Numbered from the stretch's first letter, positions 10,096 to 19,307 are shown. The stretch is DNA of 64,000 bases from Micromonospora zamorensis (GCF_900090275.1 NZ_LT607755.1:1302001-1366000); one strand, 5' to 3'. Notes: a model not told the origin generated them from the letters alone. Numbers and translations are program-made.

Positions 10096-11075
10096 CCGCG
10101 ATGTCGACCCGAGCCAAGATCGGTGTGGTGGTCGCCTCGGCCGTGCTGCTGGGCGGTGTGGCCGCCGGCTATGTGGCCATGGCGGCGGAACCTGCCCCGC
10201 CGCCGCCTCCTGCCGCCGGCGACCAGGCGGTCACCCTGACACCCGGCCCGCGCCTGTTGGCGATCACCGACCGGTACGTGTCCACCGTCGCGACGGCCGA
10301 CCCCGCCGGGTCGCGTACGGTCTCCGGCCTGGAATGCCTCCGGGTGTACGCCGCCGCCGGCACCGGTGTCTGCCTGAAGCCGGAGACCGCGTGGTCGTAC
10401 CGGATGGTCGTGCTCGACGCGGCGCTGCGCGAGACGCGGGCGATCAGCGTGCCGGGCCTGCCGAACCGGGCCCGGGTCTCGGCCTCCGGCCGGATGGTCT
10501 CCTGGACGACGTTCGTCGGTGGCGACTCCTACACCTCCAGTGGCTTCTCCACCCGCACCGGCATCCTCGACACCACCACCGGCGTCACGGTGGCCTCACT
10601 CGAGGAGTTCGCGATCACCCGGGACGGCCGGAGCTACCGCCACCCGGACGTCAACTACTGGGGTGTCACCTTCACCGCCGACGACAACCGCTTCTACGCG
10701 ACCATGTCGACCGGGGGCAGGAGGTATCTCGTGCGGGGTGACCTCGCGGCCCGTACGGTCGAGACGCTGAAGGAGAACGTCGAGTGCCCGTCGCTGTCAC
10801 CGGACGGCACCCGGCTCGCGTTCAAGGAGGCGATCGACGCCGATCCGGCGAAGGGTTGGCGTCTCTCGGTCCTCGACCTGGCGACCATGCGGGTCACCGC
10901 GACGGCCGAGACGACAAGCGTCGACGACCAGGCCGCGTGGCTCGACGACACCACGCTGGCCTACACGTTGCGGCAGAGCGACGGCCGCCCGGACGTGTGG
11001 AGCGTCCCGGCCGACGGGTCAGGGGCACCGAAGCTGGTGATACCCGGGGCCGAGTCGCCGTCCCCACTCACCTGA
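10092..11075 (+). CDS. TolB-like WD/PD40 propeller protein, membrane-anchored
   Basis: A 327-residue protein with one N-terminal membrane segment (about 9-31, a signal anchor or signal peptide), a Pro-rich linker, then an extracytoplasmic domain with TolB/PD40-like blades: RARVSASGRMVSWTTF, CPSLSPDGTRLAFKE and WLDDTTLAYTLRQSDGRPDVW. Such propellers bind partners or ligands and have no catalytic residues that can be read here. It is translationally coupled to the MFS gene (ATGA overlap), suggesting an accessory role in the same export or sensing process (inference). No function is assigned. Confidence 0.75.
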   Translation: MTAMSTRAKIGVVVASAVLLGGVAAGYVAMAAEPAPPPPPAAGDQAVTLTPGPRLLAITDRYVSTVATADPAGSRTVSGLECLRVYAAAGTGVCLKPETAWSYRMVVLDAALRETRAISVPGLPNRARVSASGRMVSWTTFVGGDSYTSSGFSTRTGILDTTTGVTVASLEEFAITRDGRSYRHPDVNYWGVTFTADDNRFYATMSTGGRRYLVRGDLAARTVETLKENVECPSLSPDGTRLAFKEAIDADPAKGWRLSVLDLATMRVTATAETTSVDDQAAWLDDTTLAYTLRQSDGRPDVWSVPADGSGAPKLVIPGAESPSPLT

Positions 11076-11123
11076 CGGAACGTGCTGCACCGACGACAAC
11101 GACGGCAACGCGTTCAACCAGGT

Positions 11124-12062
11124 TCAGACGGCGTGGTCAGGCTCGCCGCTGGCGCTGGCCACCCCGTCGTCTCCGCCGAGGGACGACGGTGCGGCCACGG
11201 CACGCAGAGTGATCGACTCATCGTTGTGGTCGACCTCGAACAACGTCCCGGCCGGGAAGGCCGCCGACGTCTCGGGCGGCAACTGGATCGTCCCGTCACC
11301 GGCCACCACGGCGAAGTCCCGGCCGTTACGCCCCTCGGCGCCGACCCGGCCGTCGCGGATGGTGACCGCTCGGCCGAGCTGGGCGCCCACCTCGCCGTCG
11401 TGGGTCACCACGACCACCGTGGTGCCCCGCTCCGCGTTGACGGTGGCCAGCGCCGCGAGCACCTCGTCGCGACCGGCCACGTCGAGCTGACTGGTCGGCT
11501 CGTCGACCAGGAGCAGGCCGGGCCCGGCGGCGAGCCCCTGCGCCAGAGCGGCCCGCTGGCGCTGCCCCGGGGTCAGGTCGCTCACCCGCCGTGCGCCGGC
11601 ACCAGCGAGACCGACCAGGTCCAGGATCGCCTCCGGTGGGTCGAGCCGGCGTCCGGCGAGGCGCGCCGCGGGTCGCTGCGCCAACCAGATGTTGCGGGAC
11701 AGCGACAGGTGCGGCAGCAGGTTGCGTTCGGCGCCCTGGAGCACAGTGCCGACCGTGGCCCCGCGCAGGGCGGCCAGGCCCTTGGACGAGAGTCGGGACA
11801 GCTCGTGGTCGCCCACGTAGACCCGCCCGGCGGAGGGTTGCATGAGCCCACCGAGGATGGCCACCAACGTGGACTTGCCGGAGCCGGACGGACCCACCAG
11901 CGCCAGCATCTCGCCGGCTGCGATGTTGAGGTCCACGCCGGAGAGCGCGACGACGTCGCCGGTGGCGGTGGGGTAGATGTGGATCAGCCGGTGGCAGGTG
12001 ACCGCGACACCCCCGGCCGGCTGTGCGGCGGTCACCGGCTCGTCCTGCCGCGCGGCGGTCAT
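11124..12062 (-). CDS. ABC transporter ATPase, LolD/MacB type
   Basis: A 312-residue ATPase that pairs with the FtsX-type permease immediately upstream (4-bp ATGA overlap). Walker A is GPSGSGKST, Walker B LLLVDEPTSQLD, and the H-loop VVVVTHD is present. The signature reads LTPGQRQRAALAQ instead of the usual LSGGQ. A C-terminal extension of about 80 residues (RDFAVVAGDGTIQLPPE onward) follows the ATPase core. By family knowledge, MacB/LolD systems use ATP to drive extracytoplasmic movements of the permease rather than classic transport. The substrate is unknown. Confidence 0.88.
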   Translation of the reverse strand: MTAARQDEPVTAAQPAGGVAVTCHRLIHIYPTATGDVVALSGVDLNIAAGEMLALVGPSGSGKSTLVAILGGLMQPSAGRVYVGDHELSRLSSKGLAALRGATVGTVLQGAERNLLPHLSLSRNIWLAQRPAARLAGRRLDPPEAILDLVGLAGAGARRVSDLTPGQRQRAALAQGLAAGPGLLLVDEPTSQLDVAGRDEVLAALATVNAERGTTVVVVTHDGEVGAQLGRAVTIRDGRVGAEGRNGRDFAVVAGDGTIQLPPETSAAFPAGTLFEVDHNDESITLRAVAAPSSLGGDDGVASASGEPDHAV

Positions 12063-15000
12063 CGACCGCTCCGGCGGCGCACCGAGGCGGCGATGATCCG
12101 ACCGAGCACGACCGCCGTGAGGGCGAACAGGATGACGGCCGGCACCGCGAACAACAGCAGCCGGCCGACGTCCGGCCAGTCGGGTAACGGGACCGGTGAG
12201 CGGCCGTCACTGAACAGACGCTGCCCGCGCCGGGTGAGGAGCCAGATCACCAGGGTGACGAGAGCACCCGACCCCACCGCGAACACGACCGGCCACCCGT
12301 AGCCGCCACGCACGGCGCGTGGTGGCAACCCCTGCCGCCGGAGGGCCACCAGCATGGCCACCCGGGTGCGCTGCTCGGCGGAGGCCGTCGCCACCAGGCC
12401 GGCCGCCCCGATCAGCACCCCTGCCAGCGCGGCGAACACGTTGAAGCGCAGCGCCAACGCCGCTCCCTGTCGATCGAAGTCCTCTCGTACGCGGGTGATC
12501 GTCCGGTCACCTCGCACGACCAGACCCTGTGCGCGAAGCCGGTCGAGGACGTCTGCGGGCGCCGACTGCGCCAACCAGACCTCCTCGCTGCCGTTCTGGC
12601 TGGCGACGGCGAGTCGGTCCGCGTACTCCAGGTCGACGATCAGACCGGAGCCACCGAGCCGCGGCAGGCGGTCGGCCAGGCCTCGAACCGACCCGTTGGT
12701 CGGTGTCCCGTCGACACCGTCGTACGGATGAGACCCGCCGAGCCCCGTCCCCTTCGACCGGGTCAGGTAGACGGGCAGCGGGAACGGCGCATCGGCGACA
12801 CCGACGCCGGCCGGCCTTGCCCGCCGGGCTTCGGGGATATCGAGGACCAGCCCCGCCTTGGTCCCGCTCGCGGCGTTGAGAGACGTGTCGTTCGGATCGA
12901 GCAGCCGCCACCGTTGCAGATCGGCGAGTTGCGCGCCGGTCAGCACGACGGTCCCGCCTTCGCCGTCGCCTTCGGCGGTGCGCAGCTCCTCGAACTGGAC
13001 CCTGAGTGGCCGGGGCACCACGGGAGCGTCGATTTCGATCTTGACGATCCGGCATTCCTGCGCGCACTCGGGCACCTGGAGGACGTAATCCTTCTGGCCG
13101 GGCTGGATGTCGTCGCGGGGAGGGAGGACCACACGGGTGCCGTTCCGGCCGGAGATCGTGATCGCGAGGCGGACCCGATTCCCGGCGAAGACCTCGGCGT
13201 CGAAGTCTGCGGACAGAGCCATGATGAGCTGTCGCCCTCGCAGCTGCACGGGTGCGCCCGGTGCGGGCGGGTGGATGTCTCGGGCGACGTCCGGCAGGGA
13301 CACGCCGTAGGACGGATGCGGCGCGGCCACCGTCGCCAGCCGGTCGGAGTCCACGGCCAGCAGCGGTGTGCCGGCCGCGTCGGGCGAACCCGACACCACG
13401 GCGGCCATCGCGAAGCTGCCCTCGGGATCGGCCGCCCGCACGGCTGTCAACAGGTGTGAACGGGAGGTCGCGTCGACCTCGACGACGCGGGGCGCACCGA
13501 CCTCGACGGCCGCCCGGTCGCGGTAGGCGGCCGAGGCGACCTCACTCGTCGCGACGGTGAAGGCGAGCATTGCGACGACAACGGTGAGGAGGGCGATCAG
13601 GGGTCGGAACCGCGGTTGCCGGGCCACCTGCACCAGGGCGAGGCCGACCGCCGTCCGGCCGCGCAGGAGCAGCTGCGCACCCACCACGGCTCCGGCGATC
13701 ATCGCGACCCGCGCCAGCAGCACACCTGCGGCGAGCGCTCCGGCGACCGGCGCCACCAGCGCGAGGCCGCTGGGCGATCCGCCGGAGCGTAACTGCACCA
13801 CGGCGGCCACAGCGATGGACACCGCGACGACGTCACCGATGGTCGCCCGCCATCCCCGTACCCGTGCCGGCACCCGGCGCAGCAGGTCGACGACCGGCGC
13901 GGACATCATCCGAGCCTGGGCCAGCAGCACCGCGGCGAGTGCGCCGACGGCGCCGATGGTGGCGAATCCGACCGTGGTCGCGTCCACCACGACGTCGACG
14001 TGGGTCGGGAGGGTGTGCGCGGCGAGCAGTTTGGCAGCGGCCAGACCGGCCAGGCAGCCGAGGGGAATCGCGACCAGCACGGGCACGGCGTGCTCGCCGA
14101 TCGCCAGCGCCCACAGTCGTCGGCGCTGCACCCCGCGGAGCAGGAGCAGGCCCTGCTCCGGTCGCCGTTGGTCGGCCGCCGACGCAACCGCGACGAAGAG
14201 GACCAGCCAGCAGAGCAGGACGAGCAGCCCCGCGCCCAGCGCCACACCGTCGGCCAGTTGCCCGCGTTGCAGCGTGACGCGGTCCAACAGACTGGGCAGG
14301 GAAGTGCCGGCCCCGAAGCCCTCACGGCTCCCGTCGCGCTCCAGCACCGCGACCGCCGCCTGCAGGTCCTCTATCGATCGGCTGTCCAGCAACTGCTCGG
14401 TGGCGTAGAGATCGGCCGTCGACCGGAAAAGGATCACCTGCTCGTCGACGAGGGGCGAGGACTCGGCACTGAAGATGGCGTCCTCGGCGCTGCCCGGGAT
14501 CGACGTGCTGGTCGAGTCCGCCGGGGGTGGCCGGATGAACTCCTCGCCAAGCCAGAACGGGTCCTTCACGTCCAGCGGCTGGTAGATGCCGGCCACCCGC
14601 ACCGGCACCACGCCGAACGTGAACTGATCCCCGACGGCGACACCGAGCCGCGCCGCGGTGTGCGTGCTGACCATGACCTCGGGGAGCTGACCCCTGGAGA
14701 TGGCCCGGGGGCAGGCGCCGGTCACGGTGACGCGTTCGCAGACCCCCGCCCGATAGGTCAGGTTCGAGGTCACCGTGCCGGCACGACCGGCGGCGACACC
14801 GCCACTCTGGGCGCCCAGGACGACGTCGAAACCGGCCGGCGTCAACTGCCGGACCTTGCCGGCGAACACCGTCCTGGTGGGATCGCCGGGCATCCCCGGA
14901 TATTCGACGGGATCGGCGAGTCGCATCCGAAGCTCGTTCGGCTGCGCGGTGGACAGTTCGTAGCGCCACAGGGCCTGCCCGGCCGCGGCGACATAGCTCG

Positions 15001-15103
15001 GTGCGGCCGCTGCGGCGGCGCTGGCGAGCACCGCGAGTAGCAGCACGGCCATGGCCTGTGCACGGCGGGCCGCGATCGCGCCCCAGATGACGGTCAGCAT
15101 CAA
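12059..15103 (-). CDS. FtsX-like ABC permease (large)
   Basis: A 1014-residue membrane protein. One helix at about 17-37 precedes a large extracytoplasmic domain (about 40-290). A cluster of helices (about 295-520) includes LLVLLCWLVLFVAVASAADQ and ALVQVARQPRFRPLIALLTV, the FtsX pattern. A second external domain covers about 530-890, and final helices lie in 900-1005. The duplicated external/transmembrane layout matches actinobacterial FtsX-domain transporters of lipoprotein-release or peptide-export type. It sits between two ATPase genes and overlaps the downstream one; the other ends 75 bp upstream. What it moves is unknown. Confidence 0.88.
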   Translation of the reverse strand: MMLTVIWGAIAARRAQAMAVLLLAVLASAAAAAAPSYVAAAGQALWRYELSTAQPNELRMRLADPVEYPGMPGDPTRTVFAGKVRQLTPAGFDVVLGAQSGGVAAGRAGTVTSNLTYRAGVCERVTVTGACPRAISRGQLPEVMVSTHTAARLGVAVGDQFTFGVVPVRVAGIYQPLDVKDPFWLGEEFIRPPPADSTSTSIPGSAEDAIFSAESSPLVDEQVILFRSTADLYATEQLLDSRSIEDLQAAVAVLERDGSREGFGAGTSLPSLLDRVTLQRGQLADGVALGAGLLVLLCWLVLFVAVASAADQRRPEQGLLLLRGVQRRRLWALAIGEHAVPVLVAIPLGCLAGLAAAKLLAAHTLPTHVDVVVDATTVGFATIGAVGALAAVLLAQARMMSAPVVDLLRRVPARVRGWRATIGDVVAVSIAVAAVVQLRSGGSPSGLALVAPVAGALAAGVLLARVAMIAGAVVGAQLLLRGRTAVGLALVQVARQPRFRPLIALLTVVVAMLAFTVATSEVASAAYRDRAAVEVGAPRVVEVDATSRSHLLTAVRAADPEGSFAMAAVVSGSPDAAGTPLLAVDSDRLATVAAPHPSYGVSLPDVARDIHPPAPGAPVQLRGRQLIMALSADFDAEVFAGNRVRLAITISGRNGTRVVLPPRDDIQPGQKDYVLQVPECAQECRIVKIEIDAPVVPRPLRVQFEELRTAEGDGEGGTVVLTGAQLADLQRWRLLDPNDTSLNAASGTKAGLVLDIPEARRARPAGVGVADAPFPLPVYLTRSKGTGLGGSHPYDGVDGTPTNGSVRGLADRLPRLGGSGLIVDLEYADRLAVASQNGSEEVWLAQSAPADVLDRLRAQGLVVRGDRTITRVREDFDRQGAALALRFNVFAALAGVLIGAAGLVATASAEQRTRVAMLVALRRQGLPPRAVRGGYGWPVVFAVGSGALVTLVIWLLTRRGQRLFSDGRSPVPLPDWPDVGRLLLFAVPAVILFALTAVVLGRIIAASVRRRSGR

Positions 15104-15178
15104 CGCCGACGGTATTGACTCGGCCGCCGGCCCGCTGCCCCGTGCGGGTGGACTGAGACCTGCCGGTTATTCCGGGCC

Positions 15179-15826
15179 TCAGTCGCGCAGGATCTCCGCC
15201 CGGCCCTCGACGAGGTGCAGCTCCGCTTCGCAGGCGGCGGCCACCTCCGGGTCGTGGGTGGCGAACACGACGGCGGCACCCCGGCGTGCCTCGTCGTGCA
15301 GCAGATCAAGAACCCGCTGCCGATTGCCAGCGTCCAGTTCGCTGGTCACCTCGTCGGCCAGCAGCACGCCGCCGCGCAGCGCGAGACCGCGAGCGATGGC
15401 CGTGCGCTGCTGCTGGCCGCCGGACAGCTCCTCGACCAACTGGTCGGCCTGGCCGGCGAGACCCAGCCGATCCAACATCGCTGCGGTCTGCTGGCGGGCC
15501 TCCGGCGCTGCCACACCGCCGGCGACCAGTGCCACCTGGAGGTTTTCGGTCGCGGTCAGGATCGGGGCCAGACCGTTGTCCTGCGGAACGAGGACGATCC
15601 GCTGCGCAACCGCGTGATCACGGTCGCGGAGCGCCTGCCCGTCCACCGTCACTGTGCCGTCTCGTGGGCGCAGCAGCCCGGCCATCGCGTTGAGCAGGGT
15701 GGTCTTGCCGGCACCCGACGAACCGGTCAACGCCAGCACCCGACCCGGACGGACCGTCACCGACACGTCCCGGAGGACGGCCGGCGCGTCGCCGTAGCCG
15801 ACCGACACCCGTTGAAGAGTCAACAT
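15179..15826 (-). CDS. ABC transporter ATPase, LolD/MacB type
   Basis: A compact 215-residue ATPase with Walker A GSSGAGKTT, signature LSGGQQQRTAIARGLAL, Walker B VLLADEVTSELD and H-loop VFATHDPEV. It is the first gene of the minus-strand cluster with the FtsX permease and a second ATPase. Here the normally acidic DEPT is DEVT. It shares the family of the 11124-12062 ATPase but has a canonical signature, so the single permease may use two unlike ATPases (inference). Confidence 0.87.
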   Translation of the reverse strand: MLTLQRVSVGYGDAPAVLRDVSVTVRPGRVLALTGSSGAGKTTLLNAMAGLLRPRDGTVTVDGQALRDRDHAVAQRIVLVPQDNGLAPILTATENLQVALVAGGVAAPEARQQTAAMLDRLGLAGQADQLVEELSGGQQQRTAIARGLALRGGVLLADEVTSELDAGNRQRVLDLLHDEARRGAAVVFATHDPEVAAACEAELHLVEGRAEILRD

Positions 15827-15971
15827 CTGCGCTCGCCCCCTCCGGTACCGGCGTTCCGCACAGTGCCACGCCCGACCGGATCGCGCAATCCTCGTCCACG
15901 GGCCGTGCAGTGCGCCAAACCGGCCCGCACGGGCGCGAATCCAGGGATGTAGAAAACCTTCGATGGGTGCG

Positions 15972-15999
15972 TTGACTTCGACGATTTGCTACATAACAA
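15972..15999 (+). promoter_or_regulatory. Promoter of the M23 peptidase operon
   Basis: TTGACT (15972-15977) and TAACAA (15994-15999) are separated by 16 bp. The site lies about 100 bp upstream of the M23 gene and 54 bp upstream of a short leader frame. Confidence 0.5.
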
Positions 16000-16052
16000 T
16001 CAGCGTCAATATCGACGGTCGTCTCTCGGTTGTCATCCGGAAGGAGGCACCC

Positions 16053-16103
16053 GTGGCGGAAACCGACGGCCCGAAAACCCATCCGAGAGTGAGGCCACGA
16101 TGA
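16053..16103 (+). CDS. Leader peptide frame (16 aa) upstream of M23 gene
   Basis: GTG at 16053 is preceded by a very strong Shine-Dalgarno (GGAAGGAGG at 16039-16047) and encodes VAETDGPKTHPRVRPR. Its TGA stop overlaps the ATG of the M23 peptidase (ATGA), in a different frame. The strong RBS 50 bp before the real gene is best explained by translation of this leader with coupling to the peptidase. No attenuation codons stand out. A similar arrangement occurs at 38956-38985. Whether it is translated needs ribosome profiling. Confidence 0.45.
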   Translation: MAETDGPKTHPRVRPR

Positions 16104-17266
16104 GACACGGTCGACGACTGGTCGGCGGCACAGCCGCGGCCCTGTTGATGGTCACGAGCCTGATCGGGGCGGCGCCCAGCGCCGCCGCCGCGGCTGTCAC
16201 CCCCGCGCTCACCGCCGCGGTGACCGCCAAGCTGCTCGGCTCCTCCCAACTGTCCACGGCCGACGCGCGACCGGAAACCCGGATCACCGTCAGCCGCACC
16301 AGCGGCCGCTGGGCGTTCGGCACCGCTGTCGCTCTCGCGCCCCGACAGGAGGACGCCCACCCGACCGGGTCGATCTTCCTCGCCCGGTCCGAGTCCGCCG
16401 GGTGGCGGATCGCCTTCGACGGCGAGGCCGCCTTCGGCGAACTGGCCGCCGAGTCGCCCCTCATGACGGGTCAGGAGAGGAGCGTGCTCACCACCACGCC
16501 GGCCCCGATGTACGCGGGCGGCGACTACCGGACCGGGATGGCCCTGCCGTTCGGCGTCGGCCAGACGTGGACGCTCACCAGCGGCCCGCACGGCTGGGGC
16601 GGAAGCGAGTCGCCGTACAGCTCGGTCGACCTGGCCGGCGGCGACCAGGTGGTCCGCGCGGCCCGGGCCGGAACGGCGTACACGATGTGCCAGGGGTGGA
16701 TCCGGGTCATCCACGACCGGGGCTACTCGACCGACTACTACCACCTGTGGAACAGCATCTCCGTCAACGGCGCAGGTGTCGGCCAGGGCGCGGTCCTCGG
16801 CAACACCGGCACCGACGTGACGTGCGGCGGCGCGGCCTACGGCCGGCACGTCCACTTCGGACTCCGGCAGAACAGCGCGTACGTGCCGATCGCCGGCCAC
16901 GACATCGGCAAGTGGGTGCTGGCCAACGGCGCCGCCGCCTACCAGGGCGGGGCGCGGCACGGGTCGGCCTGGGCCGGTGCCGGGGCGGGCCTCTACAACT
17001 ACGGCGCGCTCGGCTTCAACCAGGGGGTGGTCGACGCGAACGGCGGCGGGGTGCTCACCCGACGTGCCGGGCCGGGAACCGGCTACGGCTCGCTCGGCTC
17101 GGTCGCCGACGGCGCCACCGTCACCATCTCCTGCTCCGCCAACGGCACCTCCCACACCGGGCGGTACGGCACCACGGCGCTCTGGAACCGGTTGAGCGAC
17201 GGCAGTTGGGTTTCCGACGCCTACCTGTCGACCGGTGTGAACGGTCCGATCAACGGCTGGTGCTGA
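16100..17266 (+). CDS. Secreted M23 metallopeptidase with C-terminal SH3 domain
   Basis: A 388-residue secreted peptidoglycan endopeptidase. The signal peptide is about residues 1-32. The M23 (LytM-like) domain carries zinc ligands His164 (GPHGW), Asp177 (SVDLAG) and the HVH pair at 250-252 (GRHVHFG), with catalytic-site His215 in DYYHLW. The C-terminal region (about 315-388) is an SH3b-like wall-binding module with RAGPGTGYGSLGSVADGATV, closely similar to the end of the next gene. It should cut cross-bridge or stem peptides outside the cell. Start 16100 gives the signal peptide; the frame is open upstream but lacks an RBS there. A 12-bp hairpin follows. Confidence 0.88.
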   Translation: MRHGRRLVGGTAAALLMVTSLIGAAPSAAAAAVTPALTAAVTAKLLGSSQLSTADARPETRITVSRTSGRWAFGTAVALAPRQEDAHPTGSIFLARSESAGWRIAFDGEAAFGELAAESPLMTGQERSVLTTTPAPMYAGGDYRTGMALPFGVGQTWTLTSGPHGWGGSESPYSSVDLAGGDQVVRAARAGTAYTMCQGWIRVIHDRGYSTDYYHLWNSISVNGAGVGQGAVLGNTGTDVTCGGAAYGRHVHFGLRQNSAYVPIAGHDIGKWVLANGAAAYQGGARHGSAWAGAGAGLYNYGALGFNQGVVDANGGGVLTRRAGPGTGYGSLGSVADGATVTISCSANGTSHTGRYGTTALWNRLSDGSWVSDAYLSTGVNGPINGWC

Positions 17267-17280
17267 CGAGTTCGACCACC

Positions 17281-17310
17281 GAGGTTGGCGGCTGACCGGC
17301 CGCCAACCTC
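17281..17310 (+). terminator. Hairpin between the two wall-hydrolase genes
   Basis: Arms 17281-17292 and 17299-17310 form a 12-bp stem with a 6-nt loop, 14 bp after the M23 stop and just before the AAGGAGAG RBS of the amidase gene. It probably acts as a terminator or attenuator. Confidence 0.6.
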
Positions 17311-17330
17311 AGTCACCGCAAGGAGAGCTG

Positions 17331-18704
17331 ATGCCCGTTCGAAGCTTCCACCGAGGCCGGTTCCTGCTCGCCCTGACCACCGCCCTGACCGGAGTCGTCG
17401 CGGTCGCGTCACCGGCCGTCGCGGATCCCGCTGGCACGCCAGTGACGGCCGCCCCGCTGGCCGTCGCGTTCGACACCGCCGCCGCCCGGTACGACGTTCC
17501 GCGCGACCTCCTGGTAGCGCTGGGCTACGCCGAGTCGCGGCTGGAGATGCACGCCAGCACACCGAGCGCGGCGGGCGGCCACGGGCTGATGCACCTGGCG
17601 AGCAACCCCGGGGTGCGCACCCTGGACGAGGCTGCCGCGCTCACCCGGCTCAGCCCGGCCGCGCTGCGTACCGAACCCACAGCGAACGTGCTCGGGGCGG
17701 CTGCCGTCCTGCGCTCGTACGCCGATCAGGCGGGCCTCGCCGCCGCCGCGCGCGACGACGTGAACGGTTGGTTCGGACCGGTCGCCCGGTACGGCGGCGC
17801 CAGCGAGCCGTCGGTCGCGCGGCTCTACGCGGACACCGTCTACGACCTGCTGCGTGCCGGTTTCACCGGGCGCGGCGGGGCGGTGGCCGGGCGGCCGGTA
17901 GCGCCCCGGCGAGGTGGCCTGGAGCGGGCCGCCGTGCTCGGCGGGATCGGCACCCTCAGCACCGACTACGGGCCGGCCGCGTGGGCGCCGGCCAGCACGA
18001 GCAACTACACAGCGGCCAGTCGACCGGGCAGCCACCCGGTCACCCGCATCGTCATCCACATGACGCAGGGCTCGTACGCCGGCGCTGTCAGCTGGTTCCA
18101 GAACCCGGCCGCCCAGGCCAGCGCGCACTACACCTTCCGCTCGTCCGACGGGGCCGTCACCCAGTCGGTGCGGGAGAAGGACATCGCCTGGCACGCCGGC
18201 AACTGGACCTACAACACCGAGTCGATCGGCATCGAGCACGAGGGGTTCGTCGACAACCCCGCCTGGTTCACCGATGCGATGTACCGCGCCTCGGCCGCGC
18301 TCACCCGTAGCCTCACCACGAAGTACGGCATACCCAGGGACCGGGCGCACATCATCGCCCACCGTGAGGTGCCCGGTGCCACCCACACCGACCCGGGCCC
18401 GAGCTGGAACTGGACCTACTACATGCAGTTGGTGAACGGGGTCACCGGTATCGGCTCCGGCACTGTGAACACCGAGGCGTCCAGCCTCAACGTGCGCTCC
18501 GGCCCCGGCGCCAGCTATCCGGTCGTCGGCTCGGTCGCCGACGGCGCCACCGTCTCCGTCTACTGCCAGGCCGTCGGCAGTACGGTCACCGGCCCGTACG
18601 GCACGACCTCCGTCTGGAACCGGATCGGCACCAACCGCTACGTCTCCGACGCCTTCGTGCTGACCGGCTACGACGGGTACATCCCGAACGTGCCGCGCTG
18701 CTGA
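17331..18704 (+). CDS. Secreted N-acetylmuramoyl-L-alanine amidase with SLT-like and SH3 domains
   Basis: A 457-residue secreted wall hydrolase with three parts. After the signal peptide (1-32), residues 48-178 resemble a lysozyme/transglycosylase fold (PRDLLVALGYAESRLEMHAS with Glu68, then GGHGLMHLA). The amidase_2 domain (about 225-365) has zinc ligands His243 (IVIHMTQG), His352 and Asp354 (THTDPG) and IGIEHEG around residue 301. The C-terminal SH3b module (about 375-457) matches the end of the M23 neighbour. Amidases of this family cut the lactyl-peptide link in peptidoglycan. If the first domain is active, the protein attacks both glycan and peptide; that is uncertain. Confidence 0.85.
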   Translation: MPVRSFHRGRFLLALTTALTGVVAVASPAVADPAGTPVTAAPLAVAFDTAAARYDVPRDLLVALGYAESRLEMHASTPSAAGGHGLMHLASNPGVRTLDEAAALTRLSPAALRTEPTANVLGAAAVLRSYADQAGLAAAARDDVNGWFGPVARYGGASEPSVARLYADTVYDLLRAGFTGRGGAVAGRPVAPRRGGLERAAVLGGIGTLSTDYGPAAWAPASTSNYTAASRPGSHPVTRIVIHMTQGSYAGAVSWFQNPAAQASAHYTFRSSDGAVTQSVREKDIAWHAGNWTYNTESIGIEHEGFVDNPAWFTDAMYRASAALTRSLTTKYGIPRDRAHIIAHREVPGATHTDPGPSWNWTYYMQLVNGVTGIGSGTVNTEASSLNVRSGPGASYPVVGSVADGATVSVYCQAVGSTVTGPYGTTSVWNRIGTNRYVSDAFVLTGYDGYIPNVPRC

Positions 18705-18728
18705 GGGCACACCTACGACCGCGACCGC

Positions 18729-19307
18729 TCAGGCGGCCGCCGACGAGCCGAAGAGCAGGTCCAGCTGGGCGTCCAGCGCGTCCAGCGCCTGCTCGGCGGT
18801 GTACTGCCCGCCCAGCAGATAGAGGCCCAGCCCCTCCATCAGCGCGAGCAGGCCGGCCGCCTCGGCGGCGTCTCCGGTGGGTAGGACGCTGGCGATGAAA
18901 CTGGTCAGCTGCATGGTGTCGGCGCGCAGACCGGTCGCGGACGCCGGTCGTACCGCTGTGTAGGCGAGGAAGGCCAGCGCCACCCGCCCGTCGTCACGGG
19001 TCCGGTCGTCGAGCGGCAACAGCGCGGCGATCATCGTGCGCAGCAGCAGCCGGGGGGCGGGGTTCTCGCCCAGGCGCGCCAGGGCCTCGGTGACCCGGAT
19101 CTGGCCGCGTTCGCGGACCACCGCCATCGCGAACGCCATCATCTCGTCCTTGGTCCGGAAGTAGTGCTGGACCATGCCGGCGGACACGCCGGCCTCGGCA
19201 GCAACGTGACGGAGGCTGACGGCCTCCAGGCCCTGATCCGCGGCGACCCGCATCAGCGCGTCCGCGATGAGGGTGCGTCGCTCCTGGTGATCGACCTTCT
19301 TGGGCAT
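18729..19307 (-). CDS. TetR-family transcriptional regulator
   Basis: A 192-residue regulator. The N-terminal helix-turn-helix is clear: LEAVSLRHVAAEAGVSAGMV followed by QHYFRTKDEMM. The remaining helical domain binds an unknown ligand and dimerises. A GAGG box lies 5 bp before the ATG. It is convergent with the amidase gene and ends 55 bp before the next minus-strand gene starts being read, so it may control that membrane-protein gene or itself; no clear palindrome is seen nearby. Confidence 0.9.
   Translation of the reverse strand: MPKKVDHQERRTLIADALMRVAADQGLEAVSLRHVAAEAGVSAGMVQHYFRTKDEMMAFAMAVVRERGQIRVTEALARLGENPAPRLLLRTMIAALLPLDDRTRDDGRVALAFLAYTAVRPASATGLRADTMQLTSFIASVLPTGDAAEAAGLLALMEGLGLYLLGGQYTAEQALDALDAQLDLLFGSSAAA

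Noticed and set aside
16000..16100. A ydaO-type (c-di-AMP) riboswitch in the leader of the M23 gene
   Set aside because: Such riboswitches precede wall-hydrolase genes in actinobacteria, but the leader is under 110 nt and the conserved blocks are not seen.
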